From Agapanthus africanus (Eukaryota; Streptophyta; Magnoliopsida; Asparagales; Amaryllidaceae), in the NCBI GenBank assembly GCA_030015575.1, contig CM057342.1, positions 624,137,348-624,201,347 on the forward strand: a stretch of 64,000 nucleotides of DNA, given 5' to 3'. Position 1 is the first letter of the stretch; each line of letters begins with the position of its first letter. Positions 43,780-54,476 of this stretch are shown in pieces. Made by a program: the position numbers and the translations under genes. A model generated the notes under the pieces. That model ran no database searches. It was not told the DNA's origin and saw only the letters and a list, made by a program, of their open reading frames with translations.

Positions 43780-43990
43780 ACATCTCGGTCAACAACTAGT
43801 TTTAGGACGTTTCGTTCCGTTGTTAGTTTAAAGACGTTTCGGTTCGCTGTTAGTTTAAGGACGTTTCGGTCCGGCGTTAGTTTAAAGACGTTTCGGTCCG
43901 GCGTTAGTTTAAGGATGTTTCGGCCCGGCGTTAGTTTAAGGACGTTTCGGTCCGCTGTTAGTTTAAGGACGTTTCGGTCCGCTGTAAAGT
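43780..43990. repeat. Tandem array, ~28-bp monomer GTTAGTTTAAGGACGTTTCG
   Basis: About seven copies. The monomer is plainly related to the monomers of the 72-bp arrays and to the array at 62720-62900. Confidence 0.9.
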
Positions 43991-44080
43991 AAGCCGGCTA
44001 CTACTTATAGAATTTGGGCTTAGGAAGATAGCGAGCGGACATAGTCGTCGTCATCTATCATTGACCTAGGCCGTGACTCG

Positions 44081-44475
44081 TCAAGCGTAGTACTTCTTCA
44101 GGAAGCGACCGTTTATTGGCCTGAAAGGTCTTTCACCATGCATGTCCATGAGTAGATAGGCTCCACCCTGGTAGACCTTGTCTATGATGTACGGGCCTTC
44201 ATAGTTCGGCTCGAATTTTCCCCGCTTAGCGCGATTAGGGATCATAGGTCTTTTGACCACTAGCACGAGTTCGCCATGGCGGAATGTTCTCGGCCTGGCC
44301 AATCTTTCGTAAGAGCGCATCATCTTTGCTTTATAAGCTTCCAGATTTTATTGCGCTACGAGTCGGGTTTCGTCAAGGGCATCGAGCTCTTCAAGCCGAA
44401 GGTGAGCGTTCTCTTCGTCCGTTAGCTCATAATGGACTGCCACCCGTAGAGAGGGTAACTCTATCTCGAGGGGGA
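44081..44475 (-). pseudogene. Gypsy D integrase C-terminal end, end of pol
   Basis: The frame carries the integrase C-terminal domain, with GELVLVVKRP and FEPNYEGPYIIDKV, and ends in GRFLKKYYA followed by a stop at 44081. This is a natural-looking polyprotein end. A TAA at 44350-44348 breaks it. Upstream it is cut by element A2 at 44480 and resumes at 52356. The A2 insertion plus duplication is 7,875 bp, a multiple of three, so the frame is preserved around it. Confidence 0.85.
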
Positions 44476-44480
44476 GTACT
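44476..44480. repeat. Target site duplication GTACT of element A2, left copy
   Basis: GTACT before A2 is repeated at 52351-52355 after it. Confidence 0.95.
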
Positions 44481-46682
44481 TGTAGGGTTCCTAGGCACCC
44501 CAAGGAGGTCTCACAAGGCATCGAACATGCCAATTTCAAAAAATACGGTGCCGAGAAACCCTAGTGTACGGATCGTTGGCTAGAAAACTAGGCGAAAAAA
44601 AACTAGTTAACAACTTAGCTAGGGTTTAAACGGAAATACAACCTTTGTAGATCCGGTGCTCCACCTCCATAGCTCCGTAACGAAGTCCCTTTGCTGTCCA
44701 AAACATATCTCGGGCTCTAGCATCGGCTTCGTCGGATAATAAGTGAGCTAGGTCGTCGATGTCCATGCCGAAGATGATCTACGTCGAAGCATCGCAAGAT
44801 CAAGCTCTCACTTCACCAAGTCATGAAACTTGTGAAGAAAACACACTCTACTACTTGGCAAGAGGTAGAGGATGAAGAAATAGGAAGTGGGTACAATTTA
44901 GAATTGGATTTCTCACTCTTTATCATCAATCACCATTGATGACCTCAAGGTTTTCTTCTTGAGTTCAAGGAAGAAGAAGAAGAAATGATATGATAAGTTA
45001 TTATCAAAAGAATAATAAATTTATCCTTATCATAATATTAACCTAAGTTAAGTGTAGAGAATTGACCAAGGTTAAAGAATGGTTAGGGTTAAGGAGATGA
45101 GACAAAAATGGTCACTTAATGAATGCTTCATGAATCTTCATGTTGCAAACAAAATAAGCCACCATTTTTCTCTCATTTCTTTTCCTTTTTCAAAAATAAA
45201 AGGATTAATAAATGAATAAGTAAAACCCTAATTATCCACTTAACCATGGTTTAAATCTTTACACTTAACCAAAAAGATATGTATCATCAAACATGATACA
45301 ATCAAGTGCACAAAAATCATATCGCATATGCAATGCGCACACCCGAGTGAGAAAATCCATTTAAAGTGAACCAATACTAGTTAATGCAAAGTAATATATC
45401 AAATATATAATTATATATTAAATCATTAAATCAACACTTGATTTAACGATCCGGTCATATCGCATATAACAGACCAGTATCCTATGTATCGGCTTATCGA
45501 ATCAACCTTTGATTCGATAACTAGGGTATATCGCATATAACCTAATCGATACATTCATCGCGAGAATGAAATACGGTATCACATACACGCATTATTCTCG
45601 GTCCCGCACATATCTCATATGCGCTCCTATTTCGTTTCGCTTGAGCCAGGAAACCTCTGTGTAGGACTCTAAAGACTCGTCAATACGCCGGCAGCAGATG
45701 ATGATCATATCAAACATCCACAAGCCGCAAGCGGTCTGCTAAACGTAACGGCCACCCGGGTATTGAGCGATCTGAAGATCGACGAGCAAGCCCGCTCACA
45801 CTCCAGTGAATCCAACCAGTAACACTACCGTACAGTCCGGTCTGATCGTCTGATATGTCGCATATCTCGCCTAGGGGTGGTAAACGTCAGACCCCAATAG
45901 CTCGATAAGTCGTGGTCTATAACAATTCGAGAAACTACTGGTAACACTTACCAGTAAATCTCAGCAACCCTGGCCAGGGATTTCCTGTTATAGCCAATCG
46001 AACACAGCGCGACATCAACCCCCTATACCGGGAGAGACGAATCCCCTCCTATCGCTCATTGCCTCCATGTGACTCGGGACTGTACCCAAAAACCACCGTT
46101 TTGCACGCCCTCTTGGACGTGGTAAGATGGAAATCAAAGCACAGTGGGAACCACACAAGACTCTATGACGATCTCGGGTCAACAGACTACTCTGTACCAG
46201 TGTCACCAGAGAACTGCCATCTGACGTGAGGTATAATACCATCTGGGAGTTCTCGGCGAGTCCGTCCAGTGTACCCAGTCTCTACTGAGCACCCGTATAT
46301 CATCTCTGATGTCAAACACCAATGGATATGGGATCATCCATCGCCCATCTGTATGGGTCGAGAAGTTATACGCTAGTCTACTCTGGTATATCGATGCCCC
46401 GTCTCGATACACCCACGACTAGGGACTTTGAAGGATGTACTTATGGACTACCATGTCCCCACTAGTATGATCTGCATCATAGTCCCGGTAGTCAAGTACA
46501 CATCCTAAGGGCTTTACCAACATGTAACAGAGAGACAGTCAGTGTACACGTTAAGGTAAAGTGTAACCAGATAGCATACTATCATGTCGAGCAAGAAAGT
46601 CCTCCCTATATACGTCCTAGCATCCACTACAATATACATCCTATGTACAGTAATGGCCTCTAGGGCATACATATAACTAACA
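44481..46682 (-). repeat. 3' LTR of Copia A2
   Basis: The minus strand runs TGTTAGTTATATG (46682) to CCCTACA (44481), 2,202 bp. Confidence 0.95.
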
Positions 46683-46693
46683 ATCTCCCACTT
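46683..46693 (-). other. Polypurine tract of Copia A2
   Basis: The minus strand reads AAGTGGGAGAT next to the 3' LTR. Confidence 0.9.
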
Positions 46694-47040
46694 GCACTAG
46701 GGCCATCTGTAGCAGTGGTTGTAGTATCTCATACTCAACCATCCCATAAAAAAATCTCTCTTTGGGAACAGGCCTTTGTGAGTGGATCCGCTGTGTTGTC
46801 CTCAGAATCTACTCTCCTTACCTTGATCACCCTGGAGATCAACTATCTCCATGATCAGGTGATGCGGCCTCAGAATACGCCTGGGTCACTGATGGGACGG
46901 GTGTTCCTTGGCATAAGCTACAACTCCATTGTCTCACAATGGTAGGAACGAAGTTCATCTCATGAACTATTATACACCCAGACTGCCTCTATGGTAGCAT
47001 CTTAAGTAGCGATGTATTCAGCCTTTATCGTCTAGTATGC
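46694..47040 (-). pseudogene. RNase H remnant of Copia A2
   Basis: The only coding trace left in A2. The minus strand from about 47035 (AGACGATAAAGGCTGAATAC) matches the RNase H end of element A at about 16540-16880. It contains stops and is cut at its 5' side by the internal deletion. Confidence 0.75.
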
Positions 47041-47049
47041 CTCGCAAGA

Positions 47050-50000
47050 ATAGATTGGTTATATATTTTATCTAATCAGGATGGCTCCCACTGCTTTTTA
47101 TCAAATCTTCCTTCAAACCCTAAAAGGAAAGACTAGCCGGGATTAATTACACACTACAAGTTCGCCAATCTTTCAGCCAGGCCAGTGTCGGTACTTTGAG
47201 GGAGGTCCCCCGTGCTTTCGCACGAACCTAATTACTGTAAACCTCGTTTTCCCAGAGGCGTAACCCCGTTGACACCTTTCTAGACACCTACTTGATCGGC
47301 TAATTGTAATGTATAAAACTCTCCCAGGAGTAACTCTTACTCGCAGCGGGTATCGGGATCCAACTATCTCATAGAAGGTATGCAATCTCATTGCAAATTT
47401 CAACACTTGAAATTCCCGATAATATTTTGCCCCTAGCAGCTATATGACCTTAACATAGTCAACAAATCATAAGTGATAGTCAAGTTCAACCCGTCATTTC
47501 CCGATTGAATTAAACCCACCCGCACGACCCTTAACATAGTCAACAAAGTAGCATGACTACCCTAATCCAATCACATCATATGCTTATGCAGATAAGCACT
47601 AATTAGCTACCGCACACTACGCCTTAACATAGTCAACAAACGTAGCACGAATACTAACCAGTACATATCTGAAATGACGGAGGGCTACGACAGGTTTTTC
47701 TGAAAACCTATTGCGTAATGAACTTGATATCGTTGTAGGATCGAATGAATTTTGAAATGGAGTGTTTTTGAGGCTTTTCTAGTTTTGCTAAAGGAGTCAC
47801 TCCCGGTGAAGGGATCGTCGGTCCTTTCCTCGTCGAATGAGGTGCGGGATATATCATATATATCACTGTGCAAAGCAAAAACACTTAAAAGCAACCAAAG
47901 ACAAACCGAGTGTGTAGCATCTGCCAGTTATCGCTAAAGGAGTCACTCCCGGTGAAGGGATCTCGGTCCTTTCCTTATCGAATAAGGTGCAGGATATATC
48001 ACATATACCGCTGTGCAAAGCAAGAACTGTAGCTACCTGTTTTATTTTGAAATTCGATTCTACAACATCTTAGGTTTCTTTTATTTCATTAATCACATTA
48101 ATGAAGTCCCATCATTTAAGTACCTAAACATCACAGATAAATACGACGTACACTTATGCCATCCGCATTCGCCTCGATGTCCTCTCGTGCACCGTTAGGT
48201 TAGGTAACTAACGGTAGAGCAGGGCAGGGCTAGCGCGGGTGTAAAACATAAGCAACGTCTATATAATATATCATATATACTATATACTGTATCTATCACA
48301 GAACATCTCATGATCACATCACAGATATCGCAGCAGAAGAATCATATGAAATATTGGATATACTAGGACGTCCGTGTTTTCAATACGAGCCAGTATAAAA
48401 CACGGATTCCACGGTCGTGATGAATAGCCAAACCCACACCCCTAGACCCCTACGAGAGCGGCAAGCAACCCTACCAATTCTGGAGTTAGGAGACCCGGAC
48501 TCGACTCCTCGAGTTGGTCTCCCACTGGACCCCAGAACCCGGTTACTTGTGCCCTCCTCCTTGGGTCTATCCTAGTGCGGAAAAGTAAATAATATACAAA
48601 GGGTGACATCTTCCGCAACCTGGAAGTGCCCCAATAAAAGAATATTACATACAAGTTTTTACATGAATGAAAATGAAAAACACTCATCTCACATAAAACC
48701 CCCGGCTATTCAAACACGACGATCCAATACAACATATCCAGCAACACATAACATCACATGTCATCAACGTAAGTAAATATGCGCATCCCAATTGTCGTTG
48801 GCATATAGCAACGAAACCGGCGATATCACATATTACACTTACGGTCACAGAAAAGAAAGTGTAAAACTACAACAGTTGGAATCCGCAACCACCTCAGACA
48901 TCACATGCCTGACCGAATGAATTCCTTAGACATCGCATGCCTAACAATTATAAACCCCGCATTTTAGTCTCATTATCGAAAACACTTTTCAATATCAAGT
49001 CGGGCAATTCAACAAGATTCCCGAAAAACTGATCGAATGCTCGTCGCAAACTTTAGTAGGCGGCCGCACCCCTGATACCGTCGACGAAGTGCACCAAGGC
49101 GGAACACCGCTACCGCGAGCATCCGAACGGATGCTTTCGGCGACGGGGTTCTCCTACAGTCACTTGGTTGGGGCTATGGAGTGAGGCTGTCTATTAAGTT
49201 TACCCGGCGAGTATCCGCGTACACTACGTGATTGCGACGGACTTTTGATCGCATCAAAATTCCGTGGCAACCGATCAAGTGAGACTAAACTGCTACGTTT
49301 ATAATATTCATTCCGTTATCTCATAACAATTTGTGAATTCCAATTATTGTATCACATTCCGGATAAATAGAAAATGTTAAACTTTCCGATCGAACATTCG
49401 AACACCCAAGTTTTCCCGATACAGATCAACACATGAAATAAGTCTAACAACATTCAGTTCGTGCCTCAGTACCGACGGTCCAGCCGTAGAAGGGTCAAGC
49501 CAACGCCTCACATGTGGCACGCCGTACTGCCCCAAACCCGAAGGTTCAAAGGGCAGTTCAAGACGGTCACATAATCGAGTTAAGGTTTGTTGTCTTCTAG
49601 AGGGTCCATCGCGTTACTTGCACTACTTAGAACGTCGTTAAACTACGGAAAAATCCAACACTTGGAAATTTCCCGACAGGGGAAAAATTGGGTATTTATA
49701 TCCGGTCGAACTTTTTAACATATTCTAAAAATTTATCCGGAAAGCCACATAGACAAAATTTGATACTCCGATCGAAATACCGAATCCCTAAAACAACCCA
49801 GAACATTCAACTCTGGAATAAATTTTAAATATTCCCAGAAAATCCAGAATAATTAAATAGGAATTACTGTGCAGAAAAGATGTGATGAAGTCACCAGGGG
49901 ACCGCGGAACCGCCGCAGAAGCTGGGCTTCTGCCGCGGTTCCGCCGCCGTTTAGATGAATCTTTCGCCTGAGTTTGCACAGTAATTCTTATAATTATTTA

Positions 50001-50134
50001 TTGAATTTTTTAGGCATTTTTAATACACAAAAATCCGCATTTTCGGAAAAAGTCCAGAGAGCATATTCCGGTTTGGGTTTTCGGGTCGTTCGGACTTCAA
50101 ATTCCGTCTAGACTTCGCCTAAGGCTCTAGCTAG
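47050..50134 (-). other. 5' leader of Copia A2
   Basis: Complete leader homologous to that of A. It holds the GC-rich hairpin (49944-49904), the paired short hairpins (47987-47973 and 47842-47828), three copies of TTGACTATGTTAAGG (47636-47622, 47543-47529 and 47462-47448) and AGTGGGAG (47092-47085). It ends at the deletion junction before the gag-proximal pyrimidine tract. Confidence 0.85.
49904..49944 (-). other. Leader hairpin of Copia A2
   Basis: A ten-bp basal stem (plus-strand GCGGAACCGC with GCGGTTCCGC), one C-C mismatch, then the eight-bp GCAGAAGC/GCTTCTGC around a three-base loop. The upper arm differs from that of element A at several positions, yet both arms changed together. Confidence 0.88.
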
Positions 50135-50146
50135 GCTCTGATACCA
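50135..50146 (-). other. Primer binding site of Copia A2 (initiator tRNA-Met)
   Basis: The minus strand reads TGGTATCAGAGC one base from the 5' LTR. Confidence 0.95.
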
Positions 50147-50147
50147 C

Positions 50148-52350
50148 TGTAGGGTTCCTAGGCACCCCAAGGAGGTCTCACAAGGCATCGAACATGCCAA
50201 TTTCAAAAAATACGGTGTCGAGAAACCCTAGTGTACGGATCGTTGGCTAGAAAACTAGGCGAAAAGAAAACTAGTTAACAACTTAGCTAGGGTTTAAACG
50301 GAAATACAACCTTTGTAGATCCGGTGCTCCACGTCCATAGCTCCGTAACGAAGTCCCTTTGCTGTCCAAAACATATCTCGGGCTCTAGCGTCGGCTTCGT
50401 CGGATAATAAGTGAGCTAGGTCGTCGATGTCCATGCCGAAGATGATCTACGTCGAAGCATCGCAAGATCAAGCTCTCACTTCACCAAGTCATGAAACTTG
50501 TGAAGAAAACACACTCTACTACTTGGCAAGAGGTAGAGGATGAAGAAATAGGAAGTGGGTACAATTTAGAATTGGATTTCTCACTCTTTATCATCAATCA
50601 CCATTGATGACCTCAAGGTTTTCTTCTTGAGTTCAAGGAAGAAGAAGAAGAAATGATATGATAAGTTATTATCAAAAGAATAATAAATTTATCCTTATCA
50701 TAATATTAACCTAAGTTAAGTGTAGAGAATTGACCAAGGTTAAAGAATGGTTAGGGTTAAGGAGATGAGACAAAAATGGTCACTTAATGAATGCTTCATG
50801 AATCTTCATGTTGCAAACAAAATAAGCCACCATTTTTCTCTCATTTCTTTTCCTTTTTCAAAAATAAAAGGATTAATAAATGAATAAGTAAAACCCTAAT
50901 TATCCACTTAACCATGGTTTAAATCTTTACACTTAACCAAAAAGATATGTATCATCAAACATGATACAATCAAGTGCACAAAAATCATATCGCATATGCA
51001 ATGCGCACACCCGAGTGAGAAAATCCATTTAAAGTGAACCAATACTAGTTAATGCAAACTAATATATCAAATATATAATTATATATTAAATCATTAAATC
51101 AACACTTGATTTAACGATCCGGTCATATCGCATATAACAGACCAGTATCCTATGTATCGGCTTATCGAATCAACCTTTGATTCGATAACTAGGGTATATC
51201 GCATATAACCTAATCGATACATTCATCGCGAGAATGAAATACGGTATCACATACACGCATTATTCTCGGTCCCGCACATATCTCATATGCGCTCCTATTT
51301 CGTTTCGCTTGAGCCAGGAAACCTCTGTGTAGGACTCTAAAGACTCGTCAATACGCCGGCAGCAGATGATGATCATATCAAACATCCACAAGCCGCAAGC
51401 GGTCTGCTAAACGTAACGGCCACCCGGGTATTGAGCGATCTGAAGATCGACGAGCAAGCCCGCTCACACTCCAGTGAATCCAACCAGTAACACTACCGTA
51501 CAGTCCGGTCTGATCGTCTGATATGTCGCATATCTCGCCTAGGGGTGGTAAACGTCAGACCCCAATAGCTCGATAAGTCGTGGTCTATAACAATTCGAGA
51601 AACTACTGGTAACACTTACCAGTAAATCTCAGCAACCCTGGCCAGGGATTTCCTGTTATAGCCAATCGAACACAGCGCAACATCAACCCCCTATACCGGG
51701 AGAGACGAATCCCCTCCTATCGCTCATTGCCTCCATGTGACTCGGGACTGTACCCAAAAACCACCGTTTTGCACGCCCTCTTGGACGTGGTAAGATGGAA
51801 ATCAAAGCACAGTGGGAACCACACAAGACTCTATGACGATCTCGGGTCAACAGACTACTCTGTACCAGTCTCACCAGAGAACTGCCATCTGACATGAGGT
51901 ATAATACCATCTGGGAGTTCTCGGCGAGTCCGTCCAGTGTACCCAGTCTCTACTGAGCACCCGTATATCATCTCTGATGTCAAACACCAATGGATATGGG
52001 ATCATCCATCGCCCATCTGTATGGGTCGAGAAGTTATACGCTAGTCTACTCTGGTATATCGATGCCCCGTCTCGATACACCCACGACTAGGGACTTTGAA
52101 GGATGTACTTATGGACTACCATGTCCCCACTAGTATGATCTGCATCATAGTCCCGGTAGTCAAGTACACATCCTAAGGGCTTTACCAACATGTAACAGAG
52201 AGACAGTCAGTGTACACGTTAAGGTAAAGTGTAACCAGATAGCATACTATCATGTCGAGCAAGAAAGTCCTCCCTATATACGTCCTAGCATCCACTACAA
52301 TATACATCCTATGTACAGTAATGGCCTCTAGGGCATACATATAACTAACA
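50148..52350 (-). repeat. 5' LTR of Copia A2
   Basis: 2,203 bp and about 99.6% identical by eye to 44481-46682. Confidence 0.95.
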
Positions 52351-52355
52351 GTACT

Positions 52356-53247
52356 GCTTCTGTACCGAATACCAACACGTACGGCGTTGTGTTCGTGGCC
52401 GTCTTGAACGTAGTTCGATATGCTCAGAGAGCTTCATGCAGTCTCTCGTGCCAGTCCTTTTTATTTCGGGACACCGTCTTCTTCACGATCTTTGTCAGGG
52501 TCTTGTTAAAAGCTTCCGCTAGACCGTTGGCTCGGAGATTATAAACTGAAGAGTATCTCCAGTCTATGTTATGTTGTTGTGCGAAGCGGCTGATTTTGTG
52601 GCTTCTATAGGCTGGCCCGTTATCGGAGATGATCCGTCGCGGAGTTCCAAACCGATAAATGACGTGTGTCTTGAAGAAATGGAGGATATTCTCCGTCTTC
52701 GCTTCCCTCAGCGGTACTGCTTCTGCCCATTTGGAGAAGTAATCAGTTGTTGCCAAAATAAATCGATGTCCTCTGGACGACGCCGGTTCGATGGGTCCGA
52801 TTATGTCAGTTCCCCACATTTCGAACGGCCAGCTAGCCACCGTTGGATGTAGTGGATTTGGATGCTGATGGATAAAGTCCCCATGAATTTGGCATGAGTG
52901 GCATTGCTTCGCATACTCGAGGCAGTCCTGGATTATCGTGGACCAATAATAACCCATCCGTTTGATTTTCAACTTCATCTTCGGGCCTGCTTGGTGAGAA
53001 CCGCAGAGTCCGTCGTGAACTTCTTGGACAACTCTTTTCGCCTCTTCAGGTCCCAGGAATCTCAACCACAGAGAATCAAACGACCTCTTGTACAGAGTAT
53101 CATTGACGAAGGCGAAAGATAGGGCTCGCTTCATGAGCTGATGTTTTGAGGACGTATCTTCAGGCGTTCGATGGGATTTGAAGTAGTCTATAAAGACTTC
53201 TCTCCAATCCTCAGCCTTTTCCTGGTCTTTTATTTGCAGGGCCATTT
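52356..53247 (-). pseudogene. Gypsy D integrase
   Basis: The HHCC zinc domain is present as H77, H84, C115 and C118 of the 273-residue frame starting at 53245. The catalytic core has D147 (WGTDIIGP), D208 (IISDNGP) and E244 (GLAEAFNK), with 35 residues between the last two, so every catalytic residue is kept. A TGA at 52426-52424 ends the frame shortly after the core, where the family normally has a tryptophan. It then meets A2 at 52350. A single TAG at 53251-53249 separates it from the second RNase H in the same frame. Confidence 0.9.
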
Positions 53248-53248
53248 G

Positions 53249-54097
53249 CTAAGTCACTCTTTTTTCTTCAGACGACTCCGGAGATATCTCCGCTGGCACA
53301 AGAACCCGACAGCTTTGCACAACGATTCTCACGTCATCGAGGTTCTCGTCGGCCAGTTCTTTAGCGAGCTTAGCTAGTGCATCCGCTTTGCTATTTTCTG
53401 CACGCGGTATGCTTTCCAAGATGTAGGAAGGTATTCGGGTCAGCAGTTGCTGTACTCTCTCGCCGTACTTTACCAGTTCTGGTTTGCACGTCTGGTAGTC
53501 GCCATTTACTTGACTGACGACCAGTTGGGAATCTCCATATATGAGGAGGTTTTCAATTCCCATGTCGATGGCGATCTCGAGGCTTGCTATCAAAGCTTCG
53601 TATTCGGCTTCACTGTTCGTCCTCGACTCTGTCAAGGAAAAGGAGAAGCGCATTATCCCTCCTTGTGGGGTCACGAAGATAAGGCCTACCCCTGATTTGA
53701 TTATAGGGGCGTTTTTCTTGCGCTTCTTCATGGAAGACGCTCCATCAAAATAAAGTTCCCACCGGATACCACCACCGTCGATCGCATCAAACGCATGTTC
53801 ATCTGGCAGTTCGCAATTCAAAGAGGAATCGGCCGGTATTGGATGTTCAGCGAGGAAGTCGACGATGGCCTGGCCTTTCACTGCCTTAAGAGGCTGGTAA
53901 GTTATTGAGAACTCCATCAGGAGCAGGGCCCATTTAGCGAGCCGACCTGTCGGTATGGCCTTTGACATCAAATATTTGAGAGGATCTACCTTTGATATGA
54001 GACGGACTTCATGTGCCAATGCATAGTGCCGAAGTTTCGTTATCGCGAAGATCAACACCAGGCAGTGTTTTTTGATGGGAAAATAATTGCTTTCTGC
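53249..54097 (-). pseudogene. Gypsy D second (archaeal-type) RNase H and connection region
   Basis: This domain between the usual RNase H and integrase is diagnostic of the plant Tat lineage. In the 269-residue frame from 54058 the four catalytic acidic residues are visible: D105 (YFDGASS), E153 (SEAEYEAL), D176 (YGDSQL) and D226 (SKADALAKLA). Upstream residues 1-70 are the tail of the first RNase H and the connection. The frame starts after a one-base slip in a run of six C (54098-54103, plus strand), which looks like a single inserted base, and ends at the TAG at 53251-53249. Confidence 0.9.
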
Positions 54098-54476
54098 CCC
54101 CCAGGAGAACTTGACTCAAGTAATAGAGAGCTCTTTCTTTCCCTTGGTCGTTCTCTTGTGCCCATAATGCGCCTAAGGAACCTTCGAGGGCGGTTGTATA
54201 CAGAATGAGAGGCTTTCCCTTGACCGGAACAGCCAGCACTGGCGGGTTCTGCAGATACTGCTTGATCTCGTCTAGTGCGCCTTGGCATTTATGATCCCAG
54301 ACGAACGGGGTCCCTTTCTTCATCAAGTGACTGTACGGATGGCACTTGCCTGAGAGATTGGCTATAAATCGCCGGATATACGCGAGCTTTCCTTGGAAAG
54401 ACCGCAATTGCTTGAGAGTCCTTGGCGGAGGCATTTCCATGATCGCTTTGATCTTTGATGGATCTATCTCGATACC
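54098..54476 (-). pseudogene. Gypsy D RT thumb and first RNase H, broken
   Basis: The frame 54440-54009 carries the conserved RT-end stretch (LKQLRSFQGKLAYIRRFI, FVWDHKCQ) and the start of RNase H (LILYTTALEGSLGALW). It is in the same frame as the upstream gag-RT ORF, separated only by a TGA at 54479-54477, and shifts by one base in the C6 run at 54098-54103. Confidence 0.85.

Larger units (their letters stand above)
44481..52350 (-). mobile_element. Copia element A2, young internal-deletion derivative
   Basis: LTRs of 2,202 and 2,203 bp, differing at roughly eight sites by eye (about 0.4%), with the primer binding site, polypurine tract and target duplication all intact. The interior is only 3,465 bp against 5,954 bp in A. 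A single deletion joins the end of the leader to RNase H near 47040, removing gag, protease, integrase and RT. It cannot encode its own machinery and is a clear non-autonomous element of the A family. Confidence 0.95.
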
